Origin: Rivularia sp. T60_A2020_040
GTDB lineage: Bacteria > Cyanobacteriota > Cyanobacteriia > Cyanobacteriales > Nostocaceae
Direction: 5' to 3'
DNA: 64,000 nucleotides
Assembly: GCA_015272215.1 (NCBI GenBank)
Contig: JACYMD010000089.1
Span: forward strand, 1-64,000
Shown here: piece after piece, positions 44,526 to 54,105 of the stretch
Position numbering within the stretch: the stretch's first letter is position 1
Layout: each line of letters starts with the position of its first letter
The notes under the pieces: model-generated
The model's input: the letters and a program-made list of their open reading frames with translations, nothing else
Database searches by the model: none
Told to the model about the DNA's origin: nothing
Position numbers and translations under genes: made by a program

Positions 44526-45681
44526 GATACGGCTTTGTTGAAAACGATATTATTTACGTTTGATGCCAATGTTTACAAAATATATTGTTTAAGTATTTTT
44601 CGGTTACATCAATATATCTGATTGGCACTTTTACTATTATTTTTAGGTTACATTTTAAATTTATCGTTTCTCACTATGGTTTAACAGTAATCTTTGGAGG
44701 GAAATCCACTGTTGATAACCGTACCTTACGAAGAATTAAGAATAAAGTCTGATAGATATTTTACTTAAAAACCCGACGAATCACCCCAGGGAAAATCAAA
44801 TTTTGCTGCGTTAGTTCTCCGAGATGCAGGAAGACTCGGACACTACCAAGGAATGATTCATTACAATTAATACATCTAAATTTAGGTATAAAAAAACACT
44901 CTCTTCCTGACTTATTCTGTTCTTTATCCAAGAAGAATTTTGCGTAGCTATTTATACTTATTTTTTCCGCTAATAAATAATAAATAATAATTTCTAATAG
45001 TATTGTAAACAACAGAAGACTACATATAATTTTATACTGGTACAGTATGGCTGAGTATTTCTAATTAAAGATTTGATGAAGTCAAGTCAATTCAGTGTTA
45101 ATTACGTTAACGTTTATATTAAAGTTCTGTAAAGAACACTTGTTATACTAGTGGAAATGATGGTTTTTGTGGTGCGTCAAGCGGCTAATGCAGTTAAGAT
45201 AGAGTTCTCTATGAGTTATTACTTATTGGAACTTGTTGCGATCAAACGTCAAGCAAGTGTATGGTTCAAGTAAATTATGCTGAGAATCATCCGTAAGTAA
45301 TAAACCAAGTAATAAGGAATTTCTCTATACTAATGATGATGTTGCTGTGGCTGTCCTTTTGCAAAAATCTGCTTTGCGGTTATTCAAAGAGTTAAGCTTG
45401 ACAAATTGTTTAACGGTTGAATAATAGAAAATGCTTAAAACAGCTTGACAAGTTTGGAGGAAGTAGGTTTGTCTGAACTTTTTTGGATTATTCTTGCTTG
45501 TGAATGCAACGTCAATCTGACGAGAGCAAAGAAACCCGGTTTATATGTAAAATCTTTGTTTTTATGACTAGATATCGACGAATAAATCAGGTTTCTGGCT
45601 TAACAAGTTTGTCTTCTAAATTTGCGGAAAAATCTGGTTAAAGTGTGTTTCTTTGTCAAGGATCTGAGGGTTAAAAAATCT
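44526..45681. other. 1.16-kb gene-poor region upstream of the polysaccharide locus
   Basis: It lies between divergent genes. An 83-codon minus-strand frame (45012-44761) has an odd, Phe/Ile-rich translation and no family that I recognise; it is not called. A candidate sigma-70 promoter is at 45398-45425. Degenerate AAACCCGG/CAGGTTTCTGG motifs near 45530-45600 may be a decayed hairpin repeat. The rest looks like promoter and 5' leader for the polysaccharide operon. Confidence 0.45.
45398..45425 (+). promoter_or_regulatory. Candidate sigma-70 promoter of the polysaccharide locus
   Basis: TTGACA at 45398-45403 and AATAAT at 45420-45425 are separated by 16 bp. The -35 box is perfect and the -10 box matches at five of six positions. 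It is about 255 bp upstream of the first gene, implying a long leader. In AT-rich DNA this is only suggestive. Confidence 0.4.
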
Positions 45682-46128
45682 ATGAAATTACTATTGGTAT
45701 GTACTTCTGGAGGTCATTTTTCGACCATGAGGAGACTAGAATCTTTCTGGTGTAATCATGAACGAGTATGGGTGACTGACTGGAAGAAAGATACAAAATT
45801 ACTAGAAAATGGGGAAAAAGTTCATTGGTTGCCTTATCAGGCTCCTAGAGATGTATTGGCATTTTGGCAGAACATTCCTCGGGTATTTAAGATAGTCTAT
45901 TCGGAACAACCTGACATAGTAGTTTCAACGGGAGCTAGTATTGCCGTTGGATTTGCGATTGCAGCCAAGTTGCTTGGTAAACGATTTGTATATGTCGAGA
46001 GTATCTCTCGCTCGGAAGAACTGAGTTTATCTGGAAAATTGGTTTATAAATTTAGTGATGAATTTTATGTACAGTGGCCAAATTTATGCCGCAAGTACCC
46101 CAAAGCAATTTTTAAAGGATACGCTTAG
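45682..46128 (+). CDS. pssD: PssD/Alg14-like glycosyltransferase subunit
   Basis: About 148 aa from MKLLLVCTSGGHFSTMRRLE. The frame opens 20 codons earlier, but this ATG fits the family start. CTSGGH near the N-terminus, DIVVSTGASIAVGFAIAAKL and RFVYVESISRSEELSLSGKL match the membrane-anchoring Alg14/PssD subunit of a two-component glycosyltransferase. The partner PssE/Alg13-like gene follows after 42 bp. In known systems the pair adds the second sugar (for example glucuronic acid in rhizobial Pss) to a lipid-linked unit. The sugar added here is unknown. Confidence 0.88.
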   Translation: MKLLLVCTSGGHFSTMRRLESFWCNHERVWVTDWKKDTKLLENGEKVHWLPYQAPRDVLAFWQNIPRVFKIVYSEQPDIVVSTGASIAVGFAIAAKLLGKRFVYVESISRSEELSLSGKLVYKFSDEFYVQWPNLCRKYPKAIFKGYA

Positions 46129-46170
46129 AGGCTCTTTCTAAGGTATAAAAGTCACTCTCATTTAAAACGA

Positions 46171-46659
46171 ATGATTACTGTTACATTAGGAACCATACCC
46201 TTTTCTTTTGATAGAGCTATTGCTTGGTTGGACAGTCTTTTAGAAAGTGGTGTAATTTCTGAAAGTGTGTTTGTGCAGCACGGAACAACCGATGTATCTG
46301 CTCTAGCAAAATACATTCAAGTGAAAACTATACCAATAGTTGAGACTAATTTGTTGATGAAAACAATAGAAGAATCTCGGCTAATTATATCCCATGCAGG
46401 GCAAGGGTTAACGCGGGGATTAGCGGCTCAAGGAGCAAGTTTTATTTTGGTACCGCGTTTAGCTCGTTACAAAGAGCATATCGACGATCATCAGCTGTGG
46501 TTTGCTCAAGGTGTTGAGAAACTAGGAATACCTTATTGCACGACTCTGAATAATTTAGAGCAAGCAATAAAATGTCCACCACCTAGTTTTAAAGGACAGA
46601 TATTTGACCAGCCAAAATTAGCTGAACATTTAATGCAGATATATCCGGTAAGGTCTTAA
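46171..46659 (+). CDS. pssE: PssE/Alg13-like catalytic glycosyltransferase subunit
   Basis: A 162-aa protein corresponding to the C-terminal half of a GT28 (MurG-like) enzyme: MITVTLGTIPFSFDRAIAWL at the start, ESVFVQHGTTDVS, then IIEESRLIISHAGQGLTR-type text (ESRLIISHAGQGLTRGLAAQ) and VPRLARYKEHIDDHQLWFA. The GxG and nucleotide-contacting SHAG motif binds the sugar nucleotide. It works with the preceding PssD-like anchor at the cytoplasmic membrane face. Length is normal. Confidence 0.88.
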   Translation: MITVTLGTIPFSFDRAIAWLDSLLESGVISESVFVQHGTTDVSALAKYIQVKTIPIVETNLLMKTIEESRLIISHAGQGLTRGLAAQGASFILVPRLARYKEHIDDHQLWFAQGVEKLGIPYCTTLNNLEQAIKCPPPSFKGQIFDQPKLAEHLMQIYPVRS

Positions 46660-46708
46660 AAATGGCAACTCAAAAACCAGATTTAGATATTTGGAGGATA
46701 CTCTTCCG

Positions 46709-48733
46709 ATGAATAGAATTGCCAAAATAGTAATCCGACATTGGAAACTGCTTGTGGCTTGGAATGTTTTGGTGTTGGGCATAACTGCATTTAACATCAA
46801 GACAACACCTCGGATTTGGAATAGCCAAGCACAGTTAATATTACCCAACGTAACTAATAATAGTGATGCGGATTTGGGTAAATTAGGTAGTGTTCGAGAT
46901 GAAGGGGTAGTCTTTTCTCAACAGCTTAACCCCTTGAATATTCTATCTTCGATCGCGATGAGCGACAATGTAATCAAAGAAGTATGGGAAAAAGATCCCG
47001 AAAAAGATCAGTTTTCTCGGTTAAGTAATTTCAAGAAACTGTTTAAGGTTTCTCCCGAAAAAGAATCGACGGTGATATCCCTTAACGTTGAGAGTTCTAG
47101 CCCGGAATTAGCCGCACAGCGAGCAAATGCATTAATTACAGCCTTTCGCAATCGCTTGCAAGAGTTAAGGCTTGATGAAGCACAACAGCGATCGCAATTC
47201 ATGCAAAATGAAGTCAAACAAGCTTTAGATAAGTTGCTTGTAGCACAAAAAGCTCTGAGTGAATTCCGCGAGAGTTCCAATTTGGTTAACTCAGATGAGC
47301 AAACCAAAGAGATTATTGCAGCGATGAATACTTTGAGTACAGAACAAGCCCAAGCAATAGCTGAAGCCCAAGCAGCCCAAGCGAGAGTGAGGATGCTATC
47401 GTCTCGTGTAGCTTTGAGTCCAGCGGCGGCGGTAAGTTCTGTAAGACTCAAAGAATTAAAGGAATATCAGTTAATTAGGGATAAATTAAGCGAAATTGAA
47501 GTTGCCCTGGTGGAAGCCAGAGGTAAGTTAACCAGCAACCATCCCCAAGTCCAGGATTTACAATATCAGCAAAATGTGTTAACTAACCGACTGCAACAAT
47601 ATGTTACCGATTCTACAGGTAATGTGGCTGGGGTTGATAATGCAATTGGTGAAAATACGGCGGGTTTAGCCGAACAGATGGTTTTGGCAGAAAGTCAGGC
47701 TATGGGAATGCAGGAAAAAGCCCAACAACTGCAACCGGCTATTGATAAATTGACTGCAAAGTTAAATTCTTTACCCCAAAAGCAAGGGAAATTACTTGAA
47801 CTGCAACGACAATATGATATTGCCGAAGGCGTTTATAACGGGGTAGTAGCCCAAGCAGAACAGGCAAAGCTCGGTGCTTTCAGCGCTTATCCCAGTGTTC
47901 AAATACTAGACCAACCAGCTATAGATACTAAACCAGCAGGACCGAAATTAAGATTAATGATACTTGGAGCATTACTAGCTTCTGGTTTCGGTAGCGCTGC
48001 GATCGTGTTATTTTGGGAAAATCGCAACCCCTTACTCAGTCCCAAAGATATTCAACAAACCAATATTCCGGTATTTGCGAGCGTTCCCTATATCAAAAAT
48101 ATTGGTGGGAAATTAGACCAAATCGGGGGAGAAATCGAGTTTCAACGATTGGCTTCTGCGGTTAGTTTAATGCAGTTAGATTCTGGACGATTAATGATTG
48201 CTAGCGCTACCACCGGGGAAGGTAAAACTACAACTATTTTAGGGTTAGCGAGTGCGTTGATCAGTTTGGGTTTTAAAGTATTAGTTGTAGACGGAGATTT
48301 TCGCAAAGCAGAACTTTCAGAATCTTTAGGTTATCAGCCACAAAAAAATTGGGATTCGCGATTTACACAAAATGAAATCCGTCCAAATTTAGATTTATTA
48401 TCGGTGAGTATTGCAGAAGATAAAATTGCCGAATTTGTGGCTCGTGGAGAATTTGAACAGTATTTGAACTATGTACAAGTCAATGGTAAATATGATTATG
48501 TCTTAGTAGATAGTTCTCCAGTTACTTTGACACCAGAAGCAGCATTACTCGCAAAAGTGATATCAAAAGTACTGTTTGTTGTTCGTTCCACAAGCAGCCA
48601 TCGTAACTGTTTCTACGACAGTATTGAACAATTAACCAGACACAAAGCGGAAATTGCGGGATTAGTAGTTAACGGTGTAGAAACAAGAGCGCAAGGTTAT
48701 ATGTACGGACAAAATATTGTTCAAGTACAGTAA
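46709..48733 (+). CDS. Wzc/GumC-type polysaccharide co-polymerase with BY-kinase domain
   Basis: About 674 aa from MNRIAKIVIRHWKLLVAWNV. An upstream in-frame TTG exists, but GGAGG at 46693 fits the ATG at 46709. The Wzz-type N-terminus has membrane span 1 near residues 13-33, followed by a long periplasmic coiled coil (about 150-400). The second span is near 420 (LRLMILGALLASGFGSA). The cytoplasmic tyrosine-kinase ATPase has Walker A ASATTGEGKTTTILG near 500, Walker A' VLVVDGDFRKAE and Walker B YDYVLVDSSP. The C-terminus has only two Tyr (GYMYGQ) instead of a long Tyr cluster. It controls chain length and export of the polysaccharide. Confidence 0.92.
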   Translation: MNRIAKIVIRHWKLLVAWNVLVLGITAFNIKTTPRIWNSQAQLILPNVTNNSDADLGKLGSVRDEGVVFSQQLNPLNILSSIAMSDNVIKEVWEKDPEKDQFSRLSNFKKLFKVSPEKESTVISLNVESSSPELAAQRANALITAFRNRLQELRLDEAQQRSQFMQNEVKQALDKLLVAQKALSEFRESSNLVNSDEQTKEIIAAMNTLSTEQAQAIAEAQAAQARVRMLSSRVALSPAAAVSSVRLKELKEYQLIRDKLSEIEVALVEARGKLTSNHPQVQDLQYQQNVLTNRLQQYVTDSTGNVAGVDNAIGENTAGLAEQMVLAESQAMGMQEKAQQLQPAIDKLTAKLNSLPQKQGKLLELQRQYDIAEGVYNGVVAQAEQAKLGAFSAYPSVQILDQPAIDTKPAGPKLRLMILGALLASGFGSAAIVLFWENRNPLLSPKDIQQTNIPVFASVPYIKNIGGKLDQIGGEIEFQRLASAVSLMQLDSGRLMIASATTGEGKTTTILGLASALISLGFKVLVVDGDFRKAELSESLGYQPQKNWDSRFTQNEIRPNLDLLSVSIAEDKIAEFVARGEFEQYLNYVQVNGKYDYVLVDSSPVTLTPEAALLAKVISKVLFVVRSTSSHRNCFYDSIEQLTRHKAEIAGLVVNGVETRAQGYMYGQNIVQVQ

Positions 48734-48745
48734 GTAGGTTAATTA

Positions 48746-50131
48746 ATGAATCAGCAAACAAGGTTTAAATCTGCTGCTAAAAAGACAACTGATTGTGATA
48801 GTTTATTCTCCGGAATTTGGATTTGTTGGGGAGAACTAACGCAATCAGAAAAAATTGTTTGTGGTTATATTACCTTGATTCCCTTGTGGTGGATGTGGGG
48901 TTGGAGACTATATTTTGTTTTTTTAGTAGCGGGTATTATTATTTATGAATTGCGTGAAAAAAGAGAAATCCGGTTACAGCGTCCGAGTGCTGCTGTCATC
49001 GGAATTATTGGTTACGGTTTATATGTTTTAATCGTCGGATATTTTTATCGAGAAGCTCAGGGTAGCCGACTCAATTTTAATGCCGTAATCTCACCTTTAA
49101 ATAATATAGTTTGCTTTGGTTTATTGCTGTGGTATGTTCAAGATCGAAAAATACGTATTCGTCAACAAATTGTTTTTTGGTCTTTTTCAATTGTAATCAT
49201 CACAATGTTGTTGATGTGGGGAGTAATTTATTTTGGTTTAGATCAAGGAAATTATATACCTCCTCGTTCAATTTATGGCTTGCTCACGGGTAAATCGGCA
49301 GAATTCGATCCCGGAGATGGGAATAGTAATTTTTTAATGCCTTATTTACCCGCAGATGAATCCATCGGAGGATTAGTTCGTTATGTATATTTTTTCCCCG
49401 GGCCGGAAGCTTTAGCTTTGGTAATGGGTTTTGTGAGTTTGTTATCGTTGGATATTAAACATCGTGTTTGGTCTTTTCTCTTATTATTTGGTTCAGCGTT
49501 TTTACTATTAACAAGTGGAACTCGTGCGGTTTGGGTGAGTTTACCAATTGTTTTAGGTATACGATATTTATTTACAACTGGTAAGGTTTTTGGTCCGGCA
49601 TTTGTTTGTGGATTATTGGCAATTGTTAGCTTTAGTTCTTTGTCGGTTCCTGTTATTAGTAATGGGGTAATAGATAAAATTACAAATACTGCTGAAGCAA
49701 CTGCAAATGCTCGTGCAGATTCTACAGAAGTGAGAGGTGAAATCTATCGATTGACAATGGAAGGTATAGAAAATGCTGATAATTCACAATTAATTTTTGG
49801 TCATGTAGTTAATGGTGAAGGAGTTTTACCGGGATACGAACCGGCAAAAGTTGGCACTCATAGTTTTATTTTAGGAACCTTACTTTATAGAGGAGGTTTG
49901 TTAGGTACCGGGTTTTTTCTCACCTTTTGGTTATCGTTATTATGGTGGTTATATCAAACGCGATATGACAGACCTTCATGTCTTTTTATCTTTGTACTTT
50001 TTAGCTTTACATTTGCCACAATGGAGTTAGAAATGCCTGTATTACCGATTAGTTTGCTTTGTGTTATGTTGCGTAATTATCCAGAAAAAAAATCATTGCA
50101 GCGAGAGAGTAAAGTTTTTAATTACAGTTAA
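48746..50131 (+). CDS. O-antigen ligase/Wzy-like polymerase, copy A
   Basis: A 461-aa multi-span membrane protein with about ten helices. It starts 12 bp after the co-polymerase gene. The long periplasmic loop typical of Wzy/WaaL proteins contains SNFLMPYLPADESIGGLVRY. The conserved cytoplasmic or loop segment ADSTEVRGEIYRLTMEGIEN, then LIFGHVVNGEGVLPG and VGTHSFILGTLLYRGGLLG, matches the O-antigen-ligase superfamily (His and Arg near the active site). It is probably the polymerase that joins repeat units. The next gene is a close paralogue. Confidence 0.85.
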   Translation: MNQQTRFKSAAKKTTDCDSLFSGIWICWGELTQSEKIVCGYITLIPLWWMWGWRLYFVFLVAGIIIYELREKREIRLQRPSAAVIGIIGYGLYVLIVGYFYREAQGSRLNFNAVISPLNNIVCFGLLLWYVQDRKIRIRQQIVFWSFSIVIITMLLMWGVIYFGLDQGNYIPPRSIYGLLTGKSAEFDPGDGNSNFLMPYLPADESIGGLVRYVYFFPGPEALALVMGFVSLLSLDIKHRVWSFLLLFGSAFLLLTSGTRAVWVSLPIVLGIRYLFTTGKVFGPAFVCGLLAIVSFSSLSVPVISNGVIDKITNTAEATANARADSTEVRGEIYRLTMEGIENADNSQLIFGHVVNGEGVLPGYEPAKVGTHSFILGTLLYRGGLLGTGFFLTFWLSLLWWLYQTRYDRPSCLFIFVLFSFTFATMELEMPVLPISLLCVMLRNYPEKKSLQRESKVFNYS

Positions 50132-50238
50132 TTACAGCGAAGAAATCTGAATTTTTTTATTTTTTTATAAATATCAGTTTGTATGTATTTAGCAAAAGTT
50201 TTCCCTAAATATTTTAATCTAAAAATTAGAGGTCAGAA

Positions 50239-51621
50239 GTGGTGTTAATTAAAACTCTAAAAAAAGTCGAGAATAAAAATTTATTTTCAGGAATATGGAT
50301 TCGATGGAATAATCTTACAGTTCCAGAAAAAGTTGTTTGTGCGAATATCAGTTTAATTGCAGTTTGGTGGGGAATTGGAATTTACAGATTTATGGCTGCA
50401 TTAATCTTTTTTGGGATTGCTTGGTACGAACAACGACATTATGGCAAAATACGTTTAGAAAAACCCAGCTTGAGCGTAGTTTCATTACTTATATTTGTTA
50501 GTTACAGACTTGTTGGTTCAATATTTTATAAATTAGCAACAGATAGACAACTAAATATTGCAGCAGATGTCCGTTACATTCTATTTTGGTACGGATTAAT
50601 TTTACTACTTTGGTATATCCAAAGTAATAATATTAGAGTACGTTTAGAAGTAGTAGCTTGGGCTTTTAGCTTACTTGTAATCCAGATGCTTTTATTGTGG
50701 GTAATTGGGCAATTAATCTTAGGAGGTAGAGACTATACATATCCCCGGACAATATTTTCACTTGCGGCTGGAAATGCAGAAGGAAATTACGAACATGGTG
50801 CCGGATTATCAAATTATTTAATTCCTTATTTGCCTTATCATACAAGTATTGCAGGTTTAAAACGCTGGAGTTTCTTTTTTATTATTCCAGAGATTTTAGC
50901 TTTAGTAGTAGCTTACATTAACTTAGTTTCACTGGATATTAAAAATCGGCTTTGGTCGATATCTTTGTTGATAGGAAGTTTCTTTTTAGTACTTGTGAGT
51001 GGAACTCGTTCTGTATGGCTGTTATTACCGATAATTGTAATATTGCGCTACACATTTATTTATGGGAAAATTCGTGGTTATGCAATACCTTTAGCATTAC
51101 TTGCAATTATCAGTTTTACAACACTGTCTTTTCCTGGCGTCACGGATTCTCTTTTACAGGTATACAGTTCCCAAGCAGAAACAGTAGGAGAAGTGCGTGC
51201 TGACTCTACAGAAGTTCGTAGCGAAATATATCAAAAGACTTTAGAAGCTATTCCAGATAAATTAATATTCGGTCATTGGGTTGTTGGTGAGACAGTTTTA
51301 CCAGGATTTGAATTAGGACGTGTTGGTACTCACAGCTTTATTTTAGGAACTTTACTTTATCATCTCGGTATTGTCGGAACTTCGATGTTTCTCACATTTT
51401 GGATATCTTTTGCAGTATGGTTATATCAAACTCGACAGGGAAGATATCTTTCAACATTTTTGTTAATAATTTTGTATACTTTATTGTCCACTGTCATGGA
51501 ATTTGGAGAGTTAATAGCCTGTATGTTAGTTTTGCTTGCTGCAATTGTTGGTTCTCCAATTAAAAATAATCAAACATATTTTACTAAATGGAATTATCAA
51601 AAAACAAATAAAATGATTTAA
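50239..51621 (+). CDS. O-antigen ligase/Wzy-like polymerase, copy B
   Basis: A 460-aa protein with GTG start. It is a paralogue of the upstream gene along its whole length: NLFSGIWIRWNNLTVPEKVV corresponds to SLFSGIWICWGELTQSEKIV, and ADSTEVRSEIYQKTLEAIPD and VGTHSFILGTLLYHLGIVG repeat the same order. Similarity is moderate by eye, so the duplication is old. Both copies keep the His, Arg and Glu residues of the conserved loop, so both could be active. One may polymerise and the other ligate, or they may use different linkages. Confidence 0.85.
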   Translation: MVLIKTLKKVENKNLFSGIWIRWNNLTVPEKVVCANISLIAVWWGIGIYRFMAALIFFGIAWYEQRHYGKIRLEKPSLSVVSLLIFVSYRLVGSIFYKLATDRQLNIAADVRYILFWYGLILLLWYIQSNNIRVRLEVVAWAFSLLVIQMLLLWVIGQLILGGRDYTYPRTIFSLAAGNAEGNYEHGAGLSNYLIPYLPYHTSIAGLKRWSFFFIIPEILALVVAYINLVSLDIKNRLWSISLLIGSFFLVLVSGTRSVWLLLPIIVILRYTFIYGKIRGYAIPLALLAIISFTTLSFPGVTDSLLQVYSSQAETVGEVRADSTEVRSEIYQKTLEAIPDKLIFGHWVVGETVLPGFELGRVGTHSFILGTLLYHLGIVGTSMFLTFWISFAVWLYQTRQGRYLSTFLLIILYTLLSTVMEFGELIACMLVLLAAIVGSPIKNNQTYFTKWNYQKTNKMI

Positions 51622-51678
51622 TATCTAACAGTAAAATATTCTAAATGCTAAACAATTAATTGAAATTACTAAAAAACA

Positions 51679-52725
51679 ATGAGAAATAAAATGAATACAG
51701 ATTCTACAAATCAAAATCCTTTAGTCAGCGTAATTATTGATAATTATAATTACGGTCGTTTTATAAAAAAAGCAATTGATAGTGTTTTGAACCAAACCTA
51801 TCGAAATTTTGAATTAATAGTTGTAGATGATGGTTCAACAGATAATTCTCGCGAAATTATTGAAAGTTATCAAGATAAATTAATTGCAATATTTCAGAAA
51901 AATGCCGGACAAAATGCCGCATTCAATACCGGATTTGCTCGTTCTCAAGGTGAGATTATTTGTTTTCTAGATTCAGATGATTATTATTATAAAGATAAAC
52001 TAGCAAAAGTTGTCGCAGCCTTTAATCAAAATCCTGAATGGGTACAAATATCTCACGGAAGAACTACAGTTGATGCTGAGGGGGGAATTGTTGGGCGCGA
52101 TCCAATTTATTTTAATCAAGGTGATGTTAAACCCTTGCTTTTACAATGGGGAAGATATGCTTGGGCTGTAACTTCTGCATTATCCTATCGACGTTCTGTT
52201 TTAGAAAAAGTCTTACCGTTTCCCAAACAACCCACTGCTGGTGATACTTATTTAACTGCAACTGTACCTTTTTATGGGCAAATAGGCAAAATTAATCAAC
52301 CGTTAATGTATTATCGTAAACATGGTAATAATGTACAAGCGAATAGCAATAATTTAACTTATTTAATTAAACAGCGGGAAGACACTGCTAATTGTATTAA
52401 TAATGCTGCTAGTAAAATTGGTATAAATCAACGTTTCGATCTGAAAAGAGATATAGATTATCGTAGTTTCAAAATCCTGCAATCGAATCGTGGTTCATTA
52501 ATCCAAACCTTACAAATAATTTGGATGACTTTGCAAGAAGGTGTAGCTATCGGTCACAGTTTTAAAGATACATCAGAAAGACTGGTAAGAAGAAGTATAT
52601 GCGCTTTATTTCCTGATGAAGGTAAAGTTTATATGACTTTAGGATTGCGTCGTTATTTGCGTTTTAAATTAACAGGTATTAAACCACAACTAATAGGTAA
52701 AAAATCAGATAATTTGCAGTTTTGA
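51679..52725 (+). CDS. Family 2 glycosyltransferase
   Basis: A 348-aa GT-A fold enzyme. PLVSVIIDNYNYGRFIKKAI starts the nucleotide-binding domain, followed by LIVVDDGSTDNSREII and the metal-binding DSDD in IICFLDSDDYYYKD. LLQWGRYAWAVTSALSYRRS and the GDTYLTATVPFYG acceptor region complete the fold. The C-terminal 100 residues are helical. It is inverting by family. The start may be at the second Met (51691). It probably adds a sugar to the lipid-linked repeat unit. Confidence 0.9.
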   Translation: MRNKMNTDSTNQNPLVSVIIDNYNYGRFIKKAIDSVLNQTYRNFELIVVDDGSTDNSREIIESYQDKLIAIFQKNAGQNAAFNTGFARSQGEIICFLDSDDYYYKDKLAKVVAAFNQNPEWVQISHGRTTVDAEGGIVGRDPIYFNQGDVKPLLLQWGRYAWAVTSALSYRRSVLEKVLPFPKQPTAGDTYLTATVPFYGQIGKINQPLMYYRKHGNNVQANSNNLTYLIKQREDTANCINNAASKIGINQRFDLKRDIDYRSFKILQSNRGSLIQTLQIIWMTLQEGVAIGHSFKDTSERLVRRSICALFPDEGKVYMTLGLRRYLRFKLTGIKPQLIGKKSDNLQF

Positions 52726-52756
52726 GAATAATCTAAAATCTAAAATCTAAAATCGA

Positions 52757-54013
52757 ATGACTACTTTACTAAGTCCGAATCAAACATCTAATTCCGAAAA
52801 TAACATCCGTAAAAAATTGATAATTATTCCAGCTTACTGCAACTCTTTAGGCGGTACAACAGTCAGTTTATTGATGTTAGCGATGGGTTTTGCTCGTCTT
52901 CAAGCATCCGAGCAATTGTGCATTTTAATCCATAAAGGTTCTTTTATGGAGAAGTATTTTAAAGATGCAAATCAAGAATCTTGTATTGAATTGATTGAGG
53001 CTGATAATTCTAATGAATTTCTTAAATCTGCCTTAAAATGGGTAAACAAACAACCAAAACATTATCCTTTATTACTTGATAATCTGGTTTGGCGGAGTTA
53101 TTTACCAATACTGACATTATTCGCACCATCTCTTCGTCTCAGTCGCCGTCACATCTATCATTTTTGTCATGACTTAGCGCTATCTCATAATAAACTTGGT
53201 TATCTAGCAAGAAAAGTTGCTTTTACAAGTCTTGCACCTGGTGCTATTTGTAATTCCCAATTTACAGCATCACATATCCGTAGTTTAATGCCGGATATTC
53301 GCGGAATTCTTTATCAACCAGTTGATTTAGAAAAGTTTAATACCCATGTCAACAGTGCTGTTCCAGACAGCTTAAAACCGATTATAGACTCCGGAGCGCG
53401 GATAATGCTGACTCCTTCCCGGATTAATAAACCCGGAATTATCAACGATAAAAATTTGCGATCGCTAATTCCGGTATTAGCTCACTTAAAGAAAATGGGT
53501 GAGAATTATCACGGGGTTGTCATGGGGGAAGATCAATCTCGTGAAAATATTTACAGTAGAGATTTACTTGAGAGTGCTGCAAATGCGGGTGTTGCAGACA
53601 GATTCACGATTTTACCTCCGGTTTTGAATATTCAAGATTACTATCAGTATGCAGATATAGTTGTTACACTCGCACCCAGGGAACCTTTTGGACGCACGGT
53701 TGTAGAAGCAATTGCTTGTGGTGTTCCGGTAGTTGGTAGTAATACGGGTGGGATTAATGAGATTTTACAGAATTTTGCTCCTGAATGGACTGTTAATCCT
53801 GATGATTCGTTGCAGGTAGCTCAAACTATTATTAATGTTGCGAAAAGTTCAAATACAAAAGAGCTTTTGAGTAAAGGAAATAATTGGGTTTGTGATAACT
53901 GTAGTTTGGAAAGTTATGCAGGAGGAATGATGCAGTTTACGGGTTTAAGTAATGAGGTATTTTTGATTAAAAAAACCGCAGAGACGCAGAGTACGCAGAG
54001 GATAAGAAGATAG
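52757..54013 (+). CDS. Family 4 glycosyltransferase with repeat-encoded C-terminus
   Basis: A 418-aa GT-B enzyme: N-terminal Rossmann domain (LIIIPAYCNSLGGTTVSLLM), then C-terminal nucleotide-sugar domain with MLTPSRINKPGIINDKNLR and YADIVVTLAPREPFGRTVVE, then AIACGVPVVGSNTGGINEIL. The EPFGRTVVEAIACG segment carries the retaining-GT4 Glu motif (E-x7-E type). The last 16 residues (KKTAETQSTQRIRR) are read from a CGCAGAG repeat, and the stop lies within it, so the original C-terminus is replaced or extended. Confidence 0.88.
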   Translation: MTTLLSPNQTSNSENNIRKKLIIIPAYCNSLGGTTVSLLMLAMGFARLQASEQLCILIHKGSFMEKYFKDANQESCIELIEADNSNEFLKSALKWVNKQPKHYPLLLDNLVWRSYLPILTLFAPSLRLSRRHIYHFCHDLALSHNKLGYLARKVAFTSLAPGAICNSQFTASHIRSLMPDIRGILYQPVDLEKFNTHVNSAVPDSLKPIIDSGARIMLTPSRINKPGIINDKNLRSLIPVLAHLKKMGENYHGVVMGEDQSRENIYSRDLLESAANAGVADRFTILPPVLNIQDYYQYADIVVTLAPREPFGRTVVEAIACGVPVVGSNTGGINEILQNFAPEWTVNPDDSLQVAQTIINVAKSSNTKELLSKGNNWVCDNCSLESYAGGMMQFTGLSNEVFLIKKTAETQSTQRIRR

Positions 54014-54026
54014 AGAGGCATTTTTC
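53964..54026 (+). repeat. CGCAGAG-type repeat inside the end of a glycosyltransferase gene
   Basis: A run of A, then ACCGCAGAGACGCAGAGTAC and GCAGAGGATAAGAAGATAG. It shares the core and flanking bases with 39332-39435. The reading frame passes through the repeat and ends at TAG (54011-54013). Confidence 0.8.
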
Positions 54027-54105
54027 GTTATTAGGCTAGTGTCTGGTAATGGAATTTTAGAGGCTGTGCTTTTGGTAGAAATAATAAAATATAATTTGGT
54101 TTTTT

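Noticed and set aside
44761-45012. 83-codon minus-strand frame upstream of the polysaccharide locus
   Set aside because: The translation is Ile/Phe-rich at one end with a CINC motif, but I cannot link it to a family and there is no good ribosome site. It may be a relic.
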